NCBI RefSeq assembly: GCF_021044885.1
Contig: NZ_JAJNOD010000001.1
Location: 1,550,001-1,614,000, forward strand
DNA length: 64,000 nucleotides
Direction of reading: 5' to 3'
Origin: Microbacterium nymphoidis
GTDB taxonomy: Bacteria; Actinomycetota; Actinomycetes; Actinomycetales; Microbacteriaceae
Of this stretch, positions 53,429-62,862 are shown piece after piece. Below the pieces are notes generated by a model. It was not told where the DNA came from, did no database searches, and saw only the letters and a program-made list of their open reading frames with translations. The translations under genes were made by a program, and so were the position numbers. How positions within the stretch are numbered: the stretch's first letter is position 1; every line of letters starts with the position of its first letter.

Positions 53429-55231
53429 TCACGGCGTTTCGTCGGGTGCAGCGCTCAGCCCGGCGGTGAGCAGCACGTTCAGGGAGTCGTTGAGCTGGGT
53501 CGCCTCGGCGGCCCGCAGCACCTCGCCGGAGCGCATCACCGCGGACAGGTGGATGGTGCGGACGCCGGCGCGGAAGACCTCGCCGCGGTCGGCGCTCAAC
53601 AGGCGCCGCACCAGCGGATTCGCATCGTTCAGCACCAGCTGCCGTGATGCCGTGGGGCGGGCGAATGCGGCCAGCACGTCCCCCCAGGCGGCGTCGGCCA
53701 ACTCGCGCTCTGCGGCGATGTCGCGCTGATGCTCGGCCTCGGCATCGCGCAGCAGAACGGCAGCGGTGTCCTCCGGAAGGAACGTGCGGATCAGGACGTC
53801 CACATCGGCGTCGGCCAGCACGGCCTGCGCGGCCGCCACACCGTCCAGGGTGGCGAGCTCGCGTGAGGGATCGAGGGGGTTCAGCGCACGCACCAGATCC
53901 TCGACGCGCAGCTGACGCACGCGCCATCCGGAACGGCCGCTGAGGCGTGCGAGCACGTCCGCGTCGTAGACGTAGCCGGCGTTCACCACGACAAGACCCT
54001 GTGCCCGCGCGACATCGGCCACGCGGCGGAACGCCTCGGTGGTGGGCGCGTAGAGGATCTCACCGCTGCGCTCCCCCACCTCGCTGAGGGTCAGCTCACC
54101 GTCCGTCGTCTGGTACGGCAGCGTCTTCGCGACGAGATCCAGCATGTCGTCGTCCCCCGCCGCCAGGGCACGGAGGGAGAGGTGATGGGTCCGCAGGAAT
54201 CGTCCCCGAAAGGCGGTGTCCTCCGACAGCGCCTGTGTCGCCCAGGCCCGGAGCCCGGCGGCCAGGTGCTCCTGAGCGGTGACCAGCACCTCGTCGGTGT
54301 GCAGCTGCTCGCGCGAGGCGGTCGGATTGAGTCCATCGGCGTTCACCACGGCACGGACGAAGAACGCCCAGTCCGGCAGCAGTCCGTCCACGCGGTCACC
54401 CAGCAGCATGCGCTTCACGTAGACGCGATGACGAGCGCCCGTGGGCGCGACGGCGGCGGGGAGCACGAAGGCCACCCCGGTGAGTCCGACCTCCGGCACG
54501 CTGAGATCGATCACCCCCAGCGGCGTGAAGCCGAACAGGCTCTCCCCGTAGCGGATCAGCGCCTGCTCTCGCGCACGAGGTGTGGGATGCGTCTCCTGCC
54601 ACGGCAGCTCATCGCGGGAGATCCGACGCGGGAGCACCGTGTTCCCGACCGGAACCTCCACGCTGATGTCCACGGGAAGCAGTTCGCCATACTCGGCGGC
54701 GAGAGCGGTCACCGTGTCGGTGGACATCCAGTGCGCGGCCTCCGGACGGGCATGCAGTCGCACGCGGGTTCCGATGGGGACGTCGCCGATGTCCGCCGGA
54801 TCCTCTTCGATCTCGAACGTGCCGTCGTCCCGGCCCCGCCAGCGCACCGGCGGGCTGCCGGAAGCGGAGCGCGAGATCACCTCGATGGTCTCTGCCACCA
54901 TGAACGCCGCGAGCATGCCGATTCCGAAGCGCCCGATGTAGTCGGTGCGACCGGTGAGTTCGTCCCGCTTCGAGCTGCGACCGATCGTGGCGAGCAACTC
55001 ATCCGCCTCCGCAGCGGAGAGACCGACACCGGAGTCGATCACCTCGAGCGTCTCGCCCCGGGCGATCAGACGGATCGATGCCGGAGAGTGCGCGTCCTGC
55101 GCCCGCCGCGCCTGGACGGCGTCGACACCGTTCTGCAGCAGCTCACGCAGGTAGACGCGCGGACCGGAGTACAGGTGGCGCGCCAGCAGGTCGACCATGC
55201 CGCGCAGGTCGACCGCGAACGCGCGACTCAT
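53429..55231 (-). CDS. HSP90-family (HtpG-like) ATPase, divergent
   Basis: A 600-residue protein. The N-terminal GHKL ATPase has YLRELLQNGVDAV (E30, N34), the Asp motif VIDSGVGL (D65), the lid IGRFGIGMLAAFMV and GTRVRL. The middle domain with RVYVKRMLLGD and NPTASREQLH is conserved. The C-terminal dimerisation region is weakly recognised and lacks an MEEVD-type end. It should be an ATP-driven chaperone. The 4-nt overlap with the YbjN gene and close spacing to the helical-repeat gene indicate an operon. Confidence 0.9.
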   Translation of the reverse strand: MSRAFAVDLRGMVDLLARHLYSGPRVYLRELLQNGVDAVQARRAQDAHSPASIRLIARGETLEVIDSGVGLSAAEADELLATIGRSSKRDELTGRTDYIGRFGIGMLAAFMVAETIEVISRSASGSPPVRWRGRDDGTFEIEEDPADIGDVPIGTRVRLHARPEAAHWMSTDTVTALAAEYGELLPVDISVEVPVGNTVLPRRISRDELPWQETHPTPRAREQALIRYGESLFGFTPLGVIDLSVPEVGLTGVAFVLPAAVAPTGARHRVYVKRMLLGDRVDGLLPDWAFFVRAVVNADGLNPTASREQLHTDEVLVTAQEHLAAGLRAWATQALSEDTAFRGRFLRTHHLSLRALAAGDDDMLDLVAKTLPYQTTDGELTLSEVGERSGEILYAPTTEAFRRVADVARAQGLVVVNAGYVYDADVLARLSGRSGWRVRQLRVEDLVRALNPLDPSRELATLDGVAAAQAVLADADVDVLIRTFLPEDTAAVLLRDAEAEHQRDIAAERELADAAWGDVLAAFARPTASRQLVLNDANPLVRRLLSADRGEVFRAGVRTIHLSAVMRSGEVLRAAEATQLNDSLNVLLTAGLSAAPDETP

Positions 55232-55713
55232 TCCTCGGCGAACGCCGCTGCGGCCGCTGCAGCCTCGGTGGGGTACTGCTCGTCGAGGAAGCCGAACGCG
55301 CTGAGCGTGGAGCCGATCGCGGTGGCGAAGTGAACGTCGAGCTGGTCGTCGGTGACGCCCTTCTCGTAGTCCACTCCGTGCGCCGCGAAGACGTTCACAT
55401 CGCCGTCGTCATCGATGAGCACGGACACACGCGGGAACATGCGTTCCGTGTTGATCTGGTTGGCGAGGCGGACGAGGTTGCCGTACTGGTCCGGGTTCAC
55501 CGTGCGGTTCCACCGTCCGCGTACCTGCAGGATCTCCTTGTCCTGTCCCATCAGGAAGAAGTAGAACAGGTGGCCATCCCACCAGCCGCCGACGTCGCCG
55601 TCGCTGTCGATGCTGTAGTGCATGCCGCCCGCATCGAGCACCGCGGTGATGCGGTCACGGCTCAACGGTGCGAGCGCGCCCGCGCTCCCGGTGGACTTGT
55701 CGAAGAAACCCAT
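55228..55713 (-). CDS. YbjN-domain protein
   Basis: A 161-residue acidic protein of the YbjN type (fold like type III secretion chaperones). Marks: YSIDSDGDVGGWWDGHLFYFFLMGQDKEILQVRGRW, VRLANQINTERMFPRV and VNVFAAHGVDYEKGVTDDQL. The first gene of the unit; GAGGGG is 6 nt before the ATG at 55713. Its stop overlaps the HSP90-like start by 4 nt. Function unknown; a chaperone or client-binding role is inferred from its partner. Confidence 0.85.
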   Translation of the reverse strand: MGFFDKSTGSAGALAPLSRDRITAVLDAGGMHYSIDSDGDVGGWWDGHLFYFFLMGQDKEILQVRGRWNRTVNPDQYGNLVRLANQINTERMFPRVSVLIDDDGDVNVFAAHGVDYEKGVTDDQLDVHFATAIGSTLSAFGFLDEQYPTEAAAAAAAFAEE

Positions 55714-55820
55714 GCCATACCCCTCAGAATCCCCGCCCCGAGCATCACGCGGGAGGTGACTCCACCCTACGACGAGCGTCGGGGATCATGACAGCCTTCT
55801 CATCCGCTTCGCCGGCTCCT

Positions 55821-57263
55821 TCATTCCTCGGCGTCGGGCGTCCGCAGGTACGTCACGTGCGCGGCGTGACGCTCGAGGTGATGGGGCGAGCGTCGCACGA
55901 ACAGCCAGGCCACCACGAGGATCACGAACCAGACGGGCGTCACCAGCAGTGCGGTGAGCGTGTCCGGCTGGGTGGTGAGAGCCCAGAGGATGAAGAGGAA
56001 GAACGCCAGCACCACGAACACCATGAACCGGCCGCCCGGCATCCGGTACGCGGAGCGCGCCACCGCCTCGGGGCGCTTGCGCCGGTAGGCCAGGTAGCTG
56101 AGCAGGAAGATGGTCCACACGAACATGAAGCACACCGCGGACACGGTGGTCACCATGTCGAACGCGGTTCCGATGTCGTCACCCGCGTACAGCAGCACGA
56201 CGCCCGCCAGCAGCAGGATGCAGGACAGGAACAGGGCGTTCTGCGGCACGCGACGCCGGGAGAGCCGAGCGAACAGACGCGGTGCGTCTCCATCCTGCGC
56301 GAGTCCGAACACCATGCGTGACGTGGAGTAGATACCGGAGTTGGCACTGGACATCGCCGAGGTGAGCACCACGAGGTTCACCACCGTGGCGGCGATTCCG
56401 AGGCCTGCCAGCGAGAACATCGCGATGAACGGGCTGCTGCCGGCCTCGTACTGAGTCCACGGCGTGACCGACATCAGGATGATCAGTGCACCGACGTAGA
56501 ACAGCATCACGCGCACCGGGATGGCGTTGATGGCCTTCGGCAGGTTGCGCCGGGGGTTCTTGGTCTCCGCGGCCGCTGTGCCCACCAGCTCGATGCCCAC
56601 GAACGCGAAGACCGCGATCTGGAAACCCGCCACGAAGCCCATGAACCCGTTCGGGAAGAACCCGCCGTGGCTCCAGAGGTTGGCGAAAGACGCCGTGCCC
56701 GCGTCGGACTGGAAGCCTCCGAAGATCATGACGAGACCGGTGACGATGAGCGCGACGATGGCGATGATCTTGATCAGCGCGAACCAGAACTCCACCTCCC
56801 CGAACGCGGCCACCGTGGGCAGGTTCAGCAGGAGCAGCACGACGACGACGAGCAGCCCGGGAATCCACAGCGGCACGTCGGGGATCATGACCTTCACGTA
56901 GCCGGCGATCGCGATCACGTCGGCGACGCCTGTCACCACCCAGCAGAACCAGTACGTCCATCCGGTGAAGAAGCTCGCCCATGGACCGAGGAGGTCGCCG
57001 GCGAAGTCGCTGAACGAGCGGTACTTCAGATTCGACAGCAGCAGCTCGCCCATGGCCCGCATGACGAAGAAGAGCATGAACCCGATGATCAGGTAGACGA
57101 AGATCACCGATGGACCAGCCACCGAGATGGTCTTGCCGCTGCCCATGAACAGGCCCGTGCCGATCGCCCCACCGATCGCGAGGAGCTGGATGTGGCGGTT
57201 GCTCAGCGCGCGCTGCAGTCGGGGTTCGCCCCCGTCGGAGATGCTGTCAGCCGAGGTGCTCAT
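55821..57263 (-). CDS. CycA-like amino acid permease (D-Ser/D-Ala/Gly type)
   Basis: A 480-residue APC-family transporter with about 12 hydrophobic segments. The N-terminal QLLAIGGAIGTGLFMGSGKTISVAGPSVIFVYLIIGFMLFFVMRAMGELLLS and the mid-protein FAFVGIELVGTAAAETKNPRRNLPKAINAIPVR match the D-serine/D-alanine/glycine (CycA) subgroup. The ATG at 57263 follows GGGGAGGAA. It takes up amino acids with protons or sodium. It is divergent from a peptide ABC operon. Confidence 0.88.
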   Translation of the reverse strand: MSTSADSISDGGEPRLQRALSNRHIQLLAIGGAIGTGLFMGSGKTISVAGPSVIFVYLIIGFMLFFVMRAMGELLLSNLKYRSFSDFAGDLLGPWASFFTGWTYWFCWVVTGVADVIAIAGYVKVMIPDVPLWIPGLLVVVVLLLLNLPTVAAFGEVEFWFALIKIIAIVALIVTGLVMIFGGFQSDAGTASFANLWSHGGFFPNGFMGFVAGFQIAVFAFVGIELVGTAAAETKNPRRNLPKAINAIPVRVMLFYVGALIILMSVTPWTQYEAGSSPFIAMFSLAGLGIAATVVNLVVLTSAMSSANSGIYSTSRMVFGLAQDGDAPRLFARLSRRRVPQNALFLSCILLLAGVVLLYAGDDIGTAFDMVTTVSAVCFMFVWTIFLLSYLAYRRKRPEAVARSAYRMPGGRFMVFVVLAFFLFILWALTTQPDTLTALLVTPVWFVILVVAWLFVRRSPHHLERHAAHVTYLRTPDAEE

Positions 57264-57493
57264 GGGTTCCTCCCCGTTCGGAATGGAGCCATCGTAGCGT
57301 CGGCCATCCGCCCTCCCGCGCATTCTCCACCGCGCGCAGCGTGAGGGTTCTCTCACCGCTTCGCCGTCCTCCCGGTCGGTGCGGGAATAGACACGGACCG
57401 CTGTGCGCTGACACACACCGAAACAGGATGTGCGATGTATGCACGCGCATGCCTACCCTCAGTGGACTCACCCCGAACCCTGGAGCTATGCCC

Positions 57494-59065
57494 ATGTCAC
57501 GTCGCAGAATCGCATCGACCCTCGCCCTCGTCGCGGCCGCCGGATTGATGCTCAGCGCGTGCGCGCCCGCGTCCGGGCCCTCCGAGGGCACGTCGGATGG
57601 CTCCGCCACTTCCGCGAGCACCGGCGGGGCGCTGACCTACGTCATCTCCTCGGACCCCACCTCCACCAACCCCATCAACCTCAACGACCGCTGGGGACTG
57701 ACCTTCGCCAACATCGTCTACTCGCCGCTCGCGCGCGTCGAGGGCGACGGCACCGTCGTCAACGAGCTGGCCGACACCATCACCCCCGCCGAGGACGGTC
57801 TCTCGGTGACCGTGAAGCTGAAGTCCGGCCTGAAGTGGTCCGACGGCGAGCCGCTCACCGCGAAGGACGTGGTCTTCACGTACACGGAGAAGGCCAAGAA
57901 GGAGAACGGCAACGCCGACCTGCTGTGGGTGGGCGACAAGCCGATCACCGCCGAGGCGACCGATGACACCACCGTGGTCTTCCACCTGCCCTCGATCAGT
58001 GCCGCTGCGCTGTCGAACATCGCCACCGAGACCTACATCATCCCGGAGCACGTCTACGGCAAGATCACGGACTTCTCCACCTCCGATCTCGACCCCGCCG
58101 CGGTCGGATCGGGTCCGTACCAGCTGGCCGAGTACAAGCGCGGCGAGTACCTGCGCTTCGAGCCGAACCCGAACTACGCCGGCGATGCACCGCAGGTCAG
58201 CGATCTGACCCTGCGCATCGTCAGCAACGCCGACACGGTCAAGACCGCGCTGCAGACGGGAGAGGTGGACGCCTCCTTCGTCACCGCCGCGCAGGTCGAG
58301 GAGTTCGAGGGCACCGATGTCACGGTGCACCCCTACGCCGAGGGCCGCGTCGCCTACCTCGGCGTCATCGCCGCGAAGGTCCCCGATGTGAACGTGCGCC
58401 AGGCGCTGTTCTACTCGCTGGACAAGAAGCAGATCGACGACGGTGCATTCCTCAGCACGGACTACTACGAGCCGGCGTACTCGATCCTCCCGCCGAGCAA
58501 CCCGTTCGCCACCGAGGACGTCCAGAAGTACGAGACGGACCTCGAGAAGGCGCAGACGCTGCTCGCCGGTGCGAAGCCGACCATCACGCTCGGCTACACC
58601 GCGGGCGACCCGGCACAGGAGACCGAGGCCACGCTGATCCAGGAGCAGGCGGGCAAGGCCGGGATCACCGTGCAGCTGCAGGCCGTGGACGGATCGGCGC
58701 TGTATGCGGACATCGAGAAGGGCGCGGGCTCCTCGTTCGACGCGTTCCTCGGCGGCTACATCATGGGCAACGACCCCGACGCGTACTCGGCGCTGTTCCG
58801 CACGGGCGCTTCGGCGAACTACTTCGCCTACTCGAACCCGGCCGTCGACACGCTGTTCGACCAGGGCACGGCCGAGCTGGACGAGACCAAGCGGAAGGCG
58901 ATCTACGCCGACCTGCAGAAGACCATCGCGGATGACGCGGTCTTCTACCCGCTGGCCGACAACCTCAAGATCCTGGCCACCGGCCCGCGCGTCGGCGGCG
59001 TGGATGAGGCCGTCCTCGTTCCGATCTACACCTTCGAGCACTGGGAGAAGCTGACCGTCAAGTAA
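57494..59065 (+). CDS. Peptide/oligopeptide ABC transporter substrate-binding lipoprotein
   Basis: A 523-residue DppA/OppA-type binding protein (SBP family 5). The signal peptide ends LSAC with lipidated Cys20. Mature motifs: YVISSDPTSTNPINLNDRWG, TVKLKSGLKWSDGEPLTAKDVVFTY, GSGPYQLAEYKRGEYLRFEPNP and NVRQALFYSLDKKQID. Start 57494 is chosen because GGAG lies 8 nt upstream. It captures peptides for the permeases and ATPases that follow. Confidence 0.93.
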   Translation: MSRRRIASTLALVAAAGLMLSACAPASGPSEGTSDGSATSASTGGALTYVISSDPTSTNPINLNDRWGLTFANIVYSPLARVEGDGTVVNELADTITPAEDGLSVTVKLKSGLKWSDGEPLTAKDVVFTYTEKAKKENGNADLLWVGDKPITAEATDDTTVVFHLPSISAAALSNIATETYIIPEHVYGKITDFSTSDLDPAAVGSGPYQLAEYKRGEYLRFEPNPNYAGDAPQVSDLTLRIVSNADTVKTALQTGEVDASFVTAAQVEEFEGTDVTVHPYAEGRVAYLGVIAAKVPDVNVRQALFYSLDKKQIDDGAFLSTDYYEPAYSILPPSNPFATEDVQKYETDLEKAQTLLAGAKPTITLGYTAGDPAQETEATLIQEQAGKAGITVQLQAVDGSALYADIEKGAGSSFDAFLGGYIMGNDPDAYSALFRTGASANYFAYSNPAVDTLFDQGTAELDETKRKAIYADLQKTIADDAVFYPLADNLKILATGPRVGGVDEAVLVPIYTFEHWEKLTVK

Positions 59066-59087
59066 CGTCGGTTTCATCCCTGTCACG

Positions 59088-59164
59088 CCCCGCGAGACTT
59101 CGGCATGCGGGCGAGAATCGGCGCAATGCGCGGATTCTCGCCCGCAGAGGGAAGTCTCGCGGGG
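59088..59164. repeat. Nested palindromic intergenic repeat, copy 2
   Basis: Outer perfect 14-bp arms (CCCCGCGAGACTTC at 59088-59101 and GAAGTCTCGCGGGG at 59151-59164) enclose perfect 13-bp inner arms (GCGGGCGAGAATC at 59107-59119 and GATTCTCGCCCGC at 59133-59145). It is homologous to the element at 8799-8870. It stands between the binding protein and first permease of one operon and may trim expression downstream. Confidence 0.9.
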
Positions 59165-59192
59165 TAGCCCGCTTCTGAGAGAGGATCGCCGG

Positions 59193-60155
59193 ATGCTCCG
59201 CTACGTGCTGCGACGCATGGCGCAGCTCGTGCCGATGCTCGTGGTCATCACGCTCATCGTGTTCGTGCTCATCCACCTCGCGCCGTACGACGTGATCGAC
59301 GCGATCACGACGCCGTCCATGTCGGATGAGACCAAGCAGCTCATGCGCGAGAAATTCGGCCTCGACCAGCCGATGATCGTGCAGTACGGCCTGTGGCTGT
59401 GGAACGCCGTGCGTGGCGACCTCGGCTTCTCCCTCGTCAGCCGCCACTCCGTGGCCGCCGATCTCGCCGAACGCATCCCGAACACGCTCTCCCTCATCGG
59501 TCCCGCCTACCTGACCGCCTTCATCCTCGCCATCGTCCTCGGCCTGATCGCCGGCTCCCGGCGCGGCGGCCGCCTCGACAAGGTGATCGACGGCATCTGC
59601 TCGGTGGCCATCGCCACCCCGACCTTCTGGTTCGCGCTGCTGGTGATCTACCTGTTCGGCTATCAGCTGCGACTGTTCCCGATTCTCGGCATGCACTCGG
59701 TCGGAAGGCAGGGCGATCCCGCCGACTTCCTCGCTCACTTCGCGATGCCCTATCTGGTCCTCGTGGTGGCGCTCTTTCCCGATCTCACCCGCTACGTCCG
59801 GGCCTCGACCATCGCCCAGTTCGACGACGACTACGTGCTCGTGCAGCGGGCCTACGGCGCGAGCCGGGGATTCATCCTGTCCCGCCACGTCAGCCGCAAC
59901 GTGCTGCTGCCGATCATCACGCAGCTGGGGCTGGCCCTTCCCATCCTGGTCACCGGAGCGATCGTGACCGAGAGCATCTTCGGCTGGCCGGGTATCGGGC
60001 AGTACATCCTCACCTCCTCGGCCGCACTCGACTACCCCGTGATCCTCGCCGTGGTGCTCGTGTCCGCCGTACTCACCGTGCTCGGAAACCTCATCGCCGA
60101 CGTGCTGTACGCGGCCGCCGATCCGCGCATCCGGCTCACCCAGGGGGCGAAATGA
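59193..60155 (+). CDS. Peptide ABC transporter permease (DppB/OppB type)
   Basis: A 320-residue membrane protein with six hydrophobic segments, the N-terminal LRYVLRRMAQLVPMLVVIT and the late EAA-like motif YGASRGFILSRHVSRNVLLPII. It forms the channel with the DppC-type partner. ATGA overlap at 60152. Confidence 0.93.
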   Translation: MLRYVLRRMAQLVPMLVVITLIVFVLIHLAPYDVIDAITTPSMSDETKQLMREKFGLDQPMIVQYGLWLWNAVRGDLGFSLVSRHSVAADLAERIPNTLSLIGPAYLTAFILAIVLGLIAGSRRGGRLDKVIDGICSVAIATPTFWFALLVIYLFGYQLRLFPILGMHSVGRQGDPADFLAHFAMPYLVLVVALFPDLTRYVRASTIAQFDDDYVLVQRAYGASRGFILSRHVSRNVLLPIITQLGLALPILVTGAIVTESIFGWPGIGQYILTSSAALDYPVILAVVLVSAVLTVLGNLIADVLYAAADPRIRLTQGAK

Positions 60156-61000
60156 CCACCGTCCGCTCCGCCGATGCCACCGTCTGGCGCCGCTTCCTCC
60201 AGCGTCGCGGATCCGTCACCGCGCTGATCATCATCCTGGTGATCGCCGTTGTGTGCGTCATCTCGCCGCTGTTCGGCCTGGACGGGACCACCTCCGACAT
60301 GTCCGACCGGTGGGCGGCCCCGAGCCCGGCCCATCTCCTCGGCACCGACAACCTCGGGCGCGACTACCTGGCGCGCGTGCTCAGCGGCGGCGGGATCTCT
60401 CTGTTCGTCGGGTTCTCCTCGGCCCTCGCGGCGACGCTCATCGGGATGTTCGCCGGGCTCGCGGCCGGCTACTTCGGCGGCATCGTCGACGACCTCCTGA
60501 TGCGGCTGGTGGACCTGCTCTCGGCGATTCCCTGGATGCTCCTCGTGATCGTCGCGAGCGTGTTCTTCCGTCCGGGGCTGTGGACGATGGTGCTGATCAT
60601 CGGGACGCTGTCGTGGATGACCACGGCGCGACTGGTGCGAGCCGAGACCCTGTCGGTGCGCGAGCGCACGTTCGTGGGCTATGCGGCGTTCATCGGCGTC
60701 CGCTCCCCTCGCGTGATCCTGCGCCACGTGCTGCCTGCCGTGGTGCCCACGATCATCGTGGCCGCGACCGCGACGATCTCCGGCGCCATCCTGACCGAGT
60801 CGGCGCTGAGCTTCCTGGGGCTGGGCATCCAGGCGCCGCTGGCGTCCTGGGGCTCACTCCTCACCACCGCGCAGGGATCGCTGCAGAAGGCGCCCCTGCT
60901 CGCGGTGGTGCCGGGACTCCTGATCGCCACCACGGTGTTCTGCGTGAACGTGGTGGGTAACGGCATCCGCGCCGCCGTCACCCGGGAGGATGAGCGATGA
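60152..61000 (+). CDS. Peptide ABC transporter permease (DppC/OppC type)
   Basis: A 282-residue membrane protein with the DppC marks HLLGTDNLGRDYLARVLSGGGISL and the coupling motif GVRSPRVILRHVLPAVVPTII. ATG 60152 overlaps the previous stop; a longer open frame upstream is not needed. It overlaps the next ATPase start by 4 nt. Confidence 0.93.
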   Translation: MTTVRSADATVWRRFLQRRGSVTALIIILVIAVVCVISPLFGLDGTTSDMSDRWAAPSPAHLLGTDNLGRDYLARVLSGGGISLFVGFSSALAATLIGMFAGLAAGYFGGIVDDLLMRLVDLLSAIPWMLLVIVASVFFRPGLWTMVLIIGTLSWMTTARLVRAETLSVRERTFVGYAAFIGVRSPRVILRHVLPAVVPTIIVAATATISGAILTESALSFLGLGIQAPLASWGSLLTTAQGSLQKAPLLAVVPGLLIATTVFCVNVVGNGIRAAVTREDER

Positions 61001-61791
61001 CCGATCCGATCCTGCAGATCCGTGGCCTGAACGTCGACATCGTGCCGCCCCGGGCGGAGCGCATCGCGATCCTCCACGACGTCGACCTCACCATCGAGCG
61101 CGGCACCGTGATGGGTGTGGTGGGCGAATCCGGCTCGGGCAAGACCATGCTGCTGCGCGCACTGATGTCGATCCTGCCGCAGCGTGCCGAGCGCCGCTGG
61201 GACACCTGCCTCGTGGATGGCGTCGACCTCACGGCCCCCCGGCCCGCTCGTCCCGCGATGGCGATGGTCTTCCAGGACCCGCTGACCTCTTTCAACCCCC
61301 TCCGCCGTATCGGCGGGCACCTGCGCGAGGTGGTCCGGCGTTTCACCGCGCTGCGCGGGGCGGACGCGGAACGGGCGTGCATCGCGGCACTCACCGATGT
61401 GGGCATTCCGGATCCCGCGCGGGTGATGCGCAGCTACCCCCACGAACTGTCCGGCGGGATGCGCCAACGCGCGATGATCGCGATGGCTCTGCTCGCCGAA
61501 CCGGAGCTCCTCGTCGCTGATGAGCCGACCACCGCGCTGGATGCGACCGTGCAAGCGCAGATCCTCGCCCTCATCCATCGCCTGCAGGCGCAGCGCAACC
61601 TCAGCGTGCTGATCGTCACGCACGATCTCGGTGTGGTGGCCGCACTCTGCGATCAGGTCACCGTCATGAAGGACGGCGCCGTGGTGGAGACGGGAGCGGT
61701 CGACGAGGTGTTCGCGGCCCCGAAACACCCCTACACACGTTCGCTGCTGGCAGCCTCTCCCGGCGCCGCGACACGGGAGGAGGCATCATGA
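60997..61791 (+). CDS. Peptide ABC transporter ATP-binding protein (DppD type)
   Basis: A 264-residue ATPase with Walker [11 protein letters not shown]-loop [15 protein letters not shown], signature [12 protein letters not shown], Walker [13 protein letters not shown] and the oligopeptide-type tail [13 protein letters not shown]. It overlaps both neighbours by 4 nt (ATGA). Confidence 0.94.
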   Translation: MTDPILQIRGLNVDIVPPRAERIAILHDVDLTIERGTVMGVVGESGSGKTMLLRALMSILPQRAERRWDTCLVDGVDLTAPRPARPAMAMVFQDPLTSFNPLRRIGGHLREVVRRFTALRGADAERACIAALTDVGIPDPARVMRSYPHELSGGMRQRAMIAMALLAEPELLVADEPTTALDATVQAQILALIHRLQAQRNLSVLIVTHDLGVVAALCDQVTVMKDGAVVETGAVDEVFAAPKHPYTRSLLAASPGAATREEAS

Positions 61792-62618
61792 GCGAGCCCC
61801 TGGTGGGTGTGAGCGGTGTGGTGAAGGACTTCACGGTCCGCGAGCGCGGGCGCAAGCGCACGGTGCGCGCGGTGGACGATGTGAGTCTGGACATCCACCG
61901 CGGCGAGACGCTGGCTCTGGTGGGCGAGTCGGGCTCCGGCAAATCGACACTCGGCCGGCTCATCCTCCAGCTGGAGTCACCGACCTCCGGGTCCATCCGG
62001 TTCGACGGTGAGGAGCTCGTGGGGGCAGGCCGCGCGGGGCGGCGAACCGCGCAACGATCGATGCAGGTGATCTTCCAGGACCCGTACTCCTCGCTCAATC
62101 CGGTGCGTTCCGCGCTGCTGCAGGTGGCGGAGCCGGTGAGCGTGCTCTCGCCCGAAAAGGACGCCGAGGCCGTCGCGACGGCGGCGCTCGCGCAGGTCGG
62201 GATCACCGGCGATGCCGTGCACCGCCTCCCCCGATCGTTCAGCGGTGGCCAGCGCCAGCGGATCGCCATCGCGCGCGCCATCGCAGTGGCACCGGCGCTG
62301 ATCGTGGCCGACGAGCCCGTCTCGGCACTCGATGTCCAGGTGCAGGCGCAGGTGACCGACCTGCTGCGGGATCTGCAACGCGAGCTGGGCCTGACATACC
62401 TCTTCATCTCGCACGATCTCGCCGTCGTGCGAGAGATCGCCACGCGCGTCGCCGTGATGTACCGCGGTCAGGTGGTGGAGGAGGGACCCACCGCCGAGAT
62501 CTTCGATCACCCGCAGCATCCGTACACGCGCAAGCTCCTGGACGCGGTGCTGGTGGCCGACCCCGCCATCGCACGCGCGCGTCTGCGCCAGATCAGCGAC
62601 GCCGCCACCGGCATCTGA
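61788..62618 (+). CDS. Peptide ABC transporter ATP-binding protein (DppF type)
   Basis: A 276-residue ATPase with Walker [11 protein letters not shown]-loop [12 protein letters not shown], signature [14 protein letters not shown], Walker [13 protein letters not shown] and tail [12 protein letters not shown]. It completes the five-gene peptide importer. No obvious terminator follows within the 245-bp gap. Confidence 0.94.
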   Translation: MSEPLVGVSGVVKDFTVRERGRKRTVRAVDDVSLDIHRGETLALVGESGSGKSTLGRLILQLESPTSGSIRFDGEELVGAGRAGRRTAQRSMQVIFQDPYSSLNPVRSALLQVAEPVSVLSPEKDAEAVATAALAQVGITGDAVHRLPRSFSGGQRQRIAIARAIAVAPALIVADEPVSALDVQVQAQVTDLLRDLQRELGLTYLFISHDLAVVREIATRVAVMYRGQVVEEGPTAEIFDHPQHPYTRKLLDAVLVADPAIARARLRQISDAATGI

Positions 62619-62862
62619 GCGGACGGATCTCCCCGCGATATCCGTGATGCGGCGCGCCGACCGCTGCCCCGTCCGACCTGGTGACGCGCCTGAGCAGGGG
62701 CGCCCGCGAGAGCCTGACCACAGAACTGGGGTCAAACCGTCCCCCCGCGTTCCCTGCTGAACTGCCGTCCCTGAAACTTGCAGGGAGCACATCCCCACGC
62801 GTCGCCCCGATGACGCTGGGCGTGCCTTTTCGAGACCCACGTGTACAGGGAGCGTACGGGCG

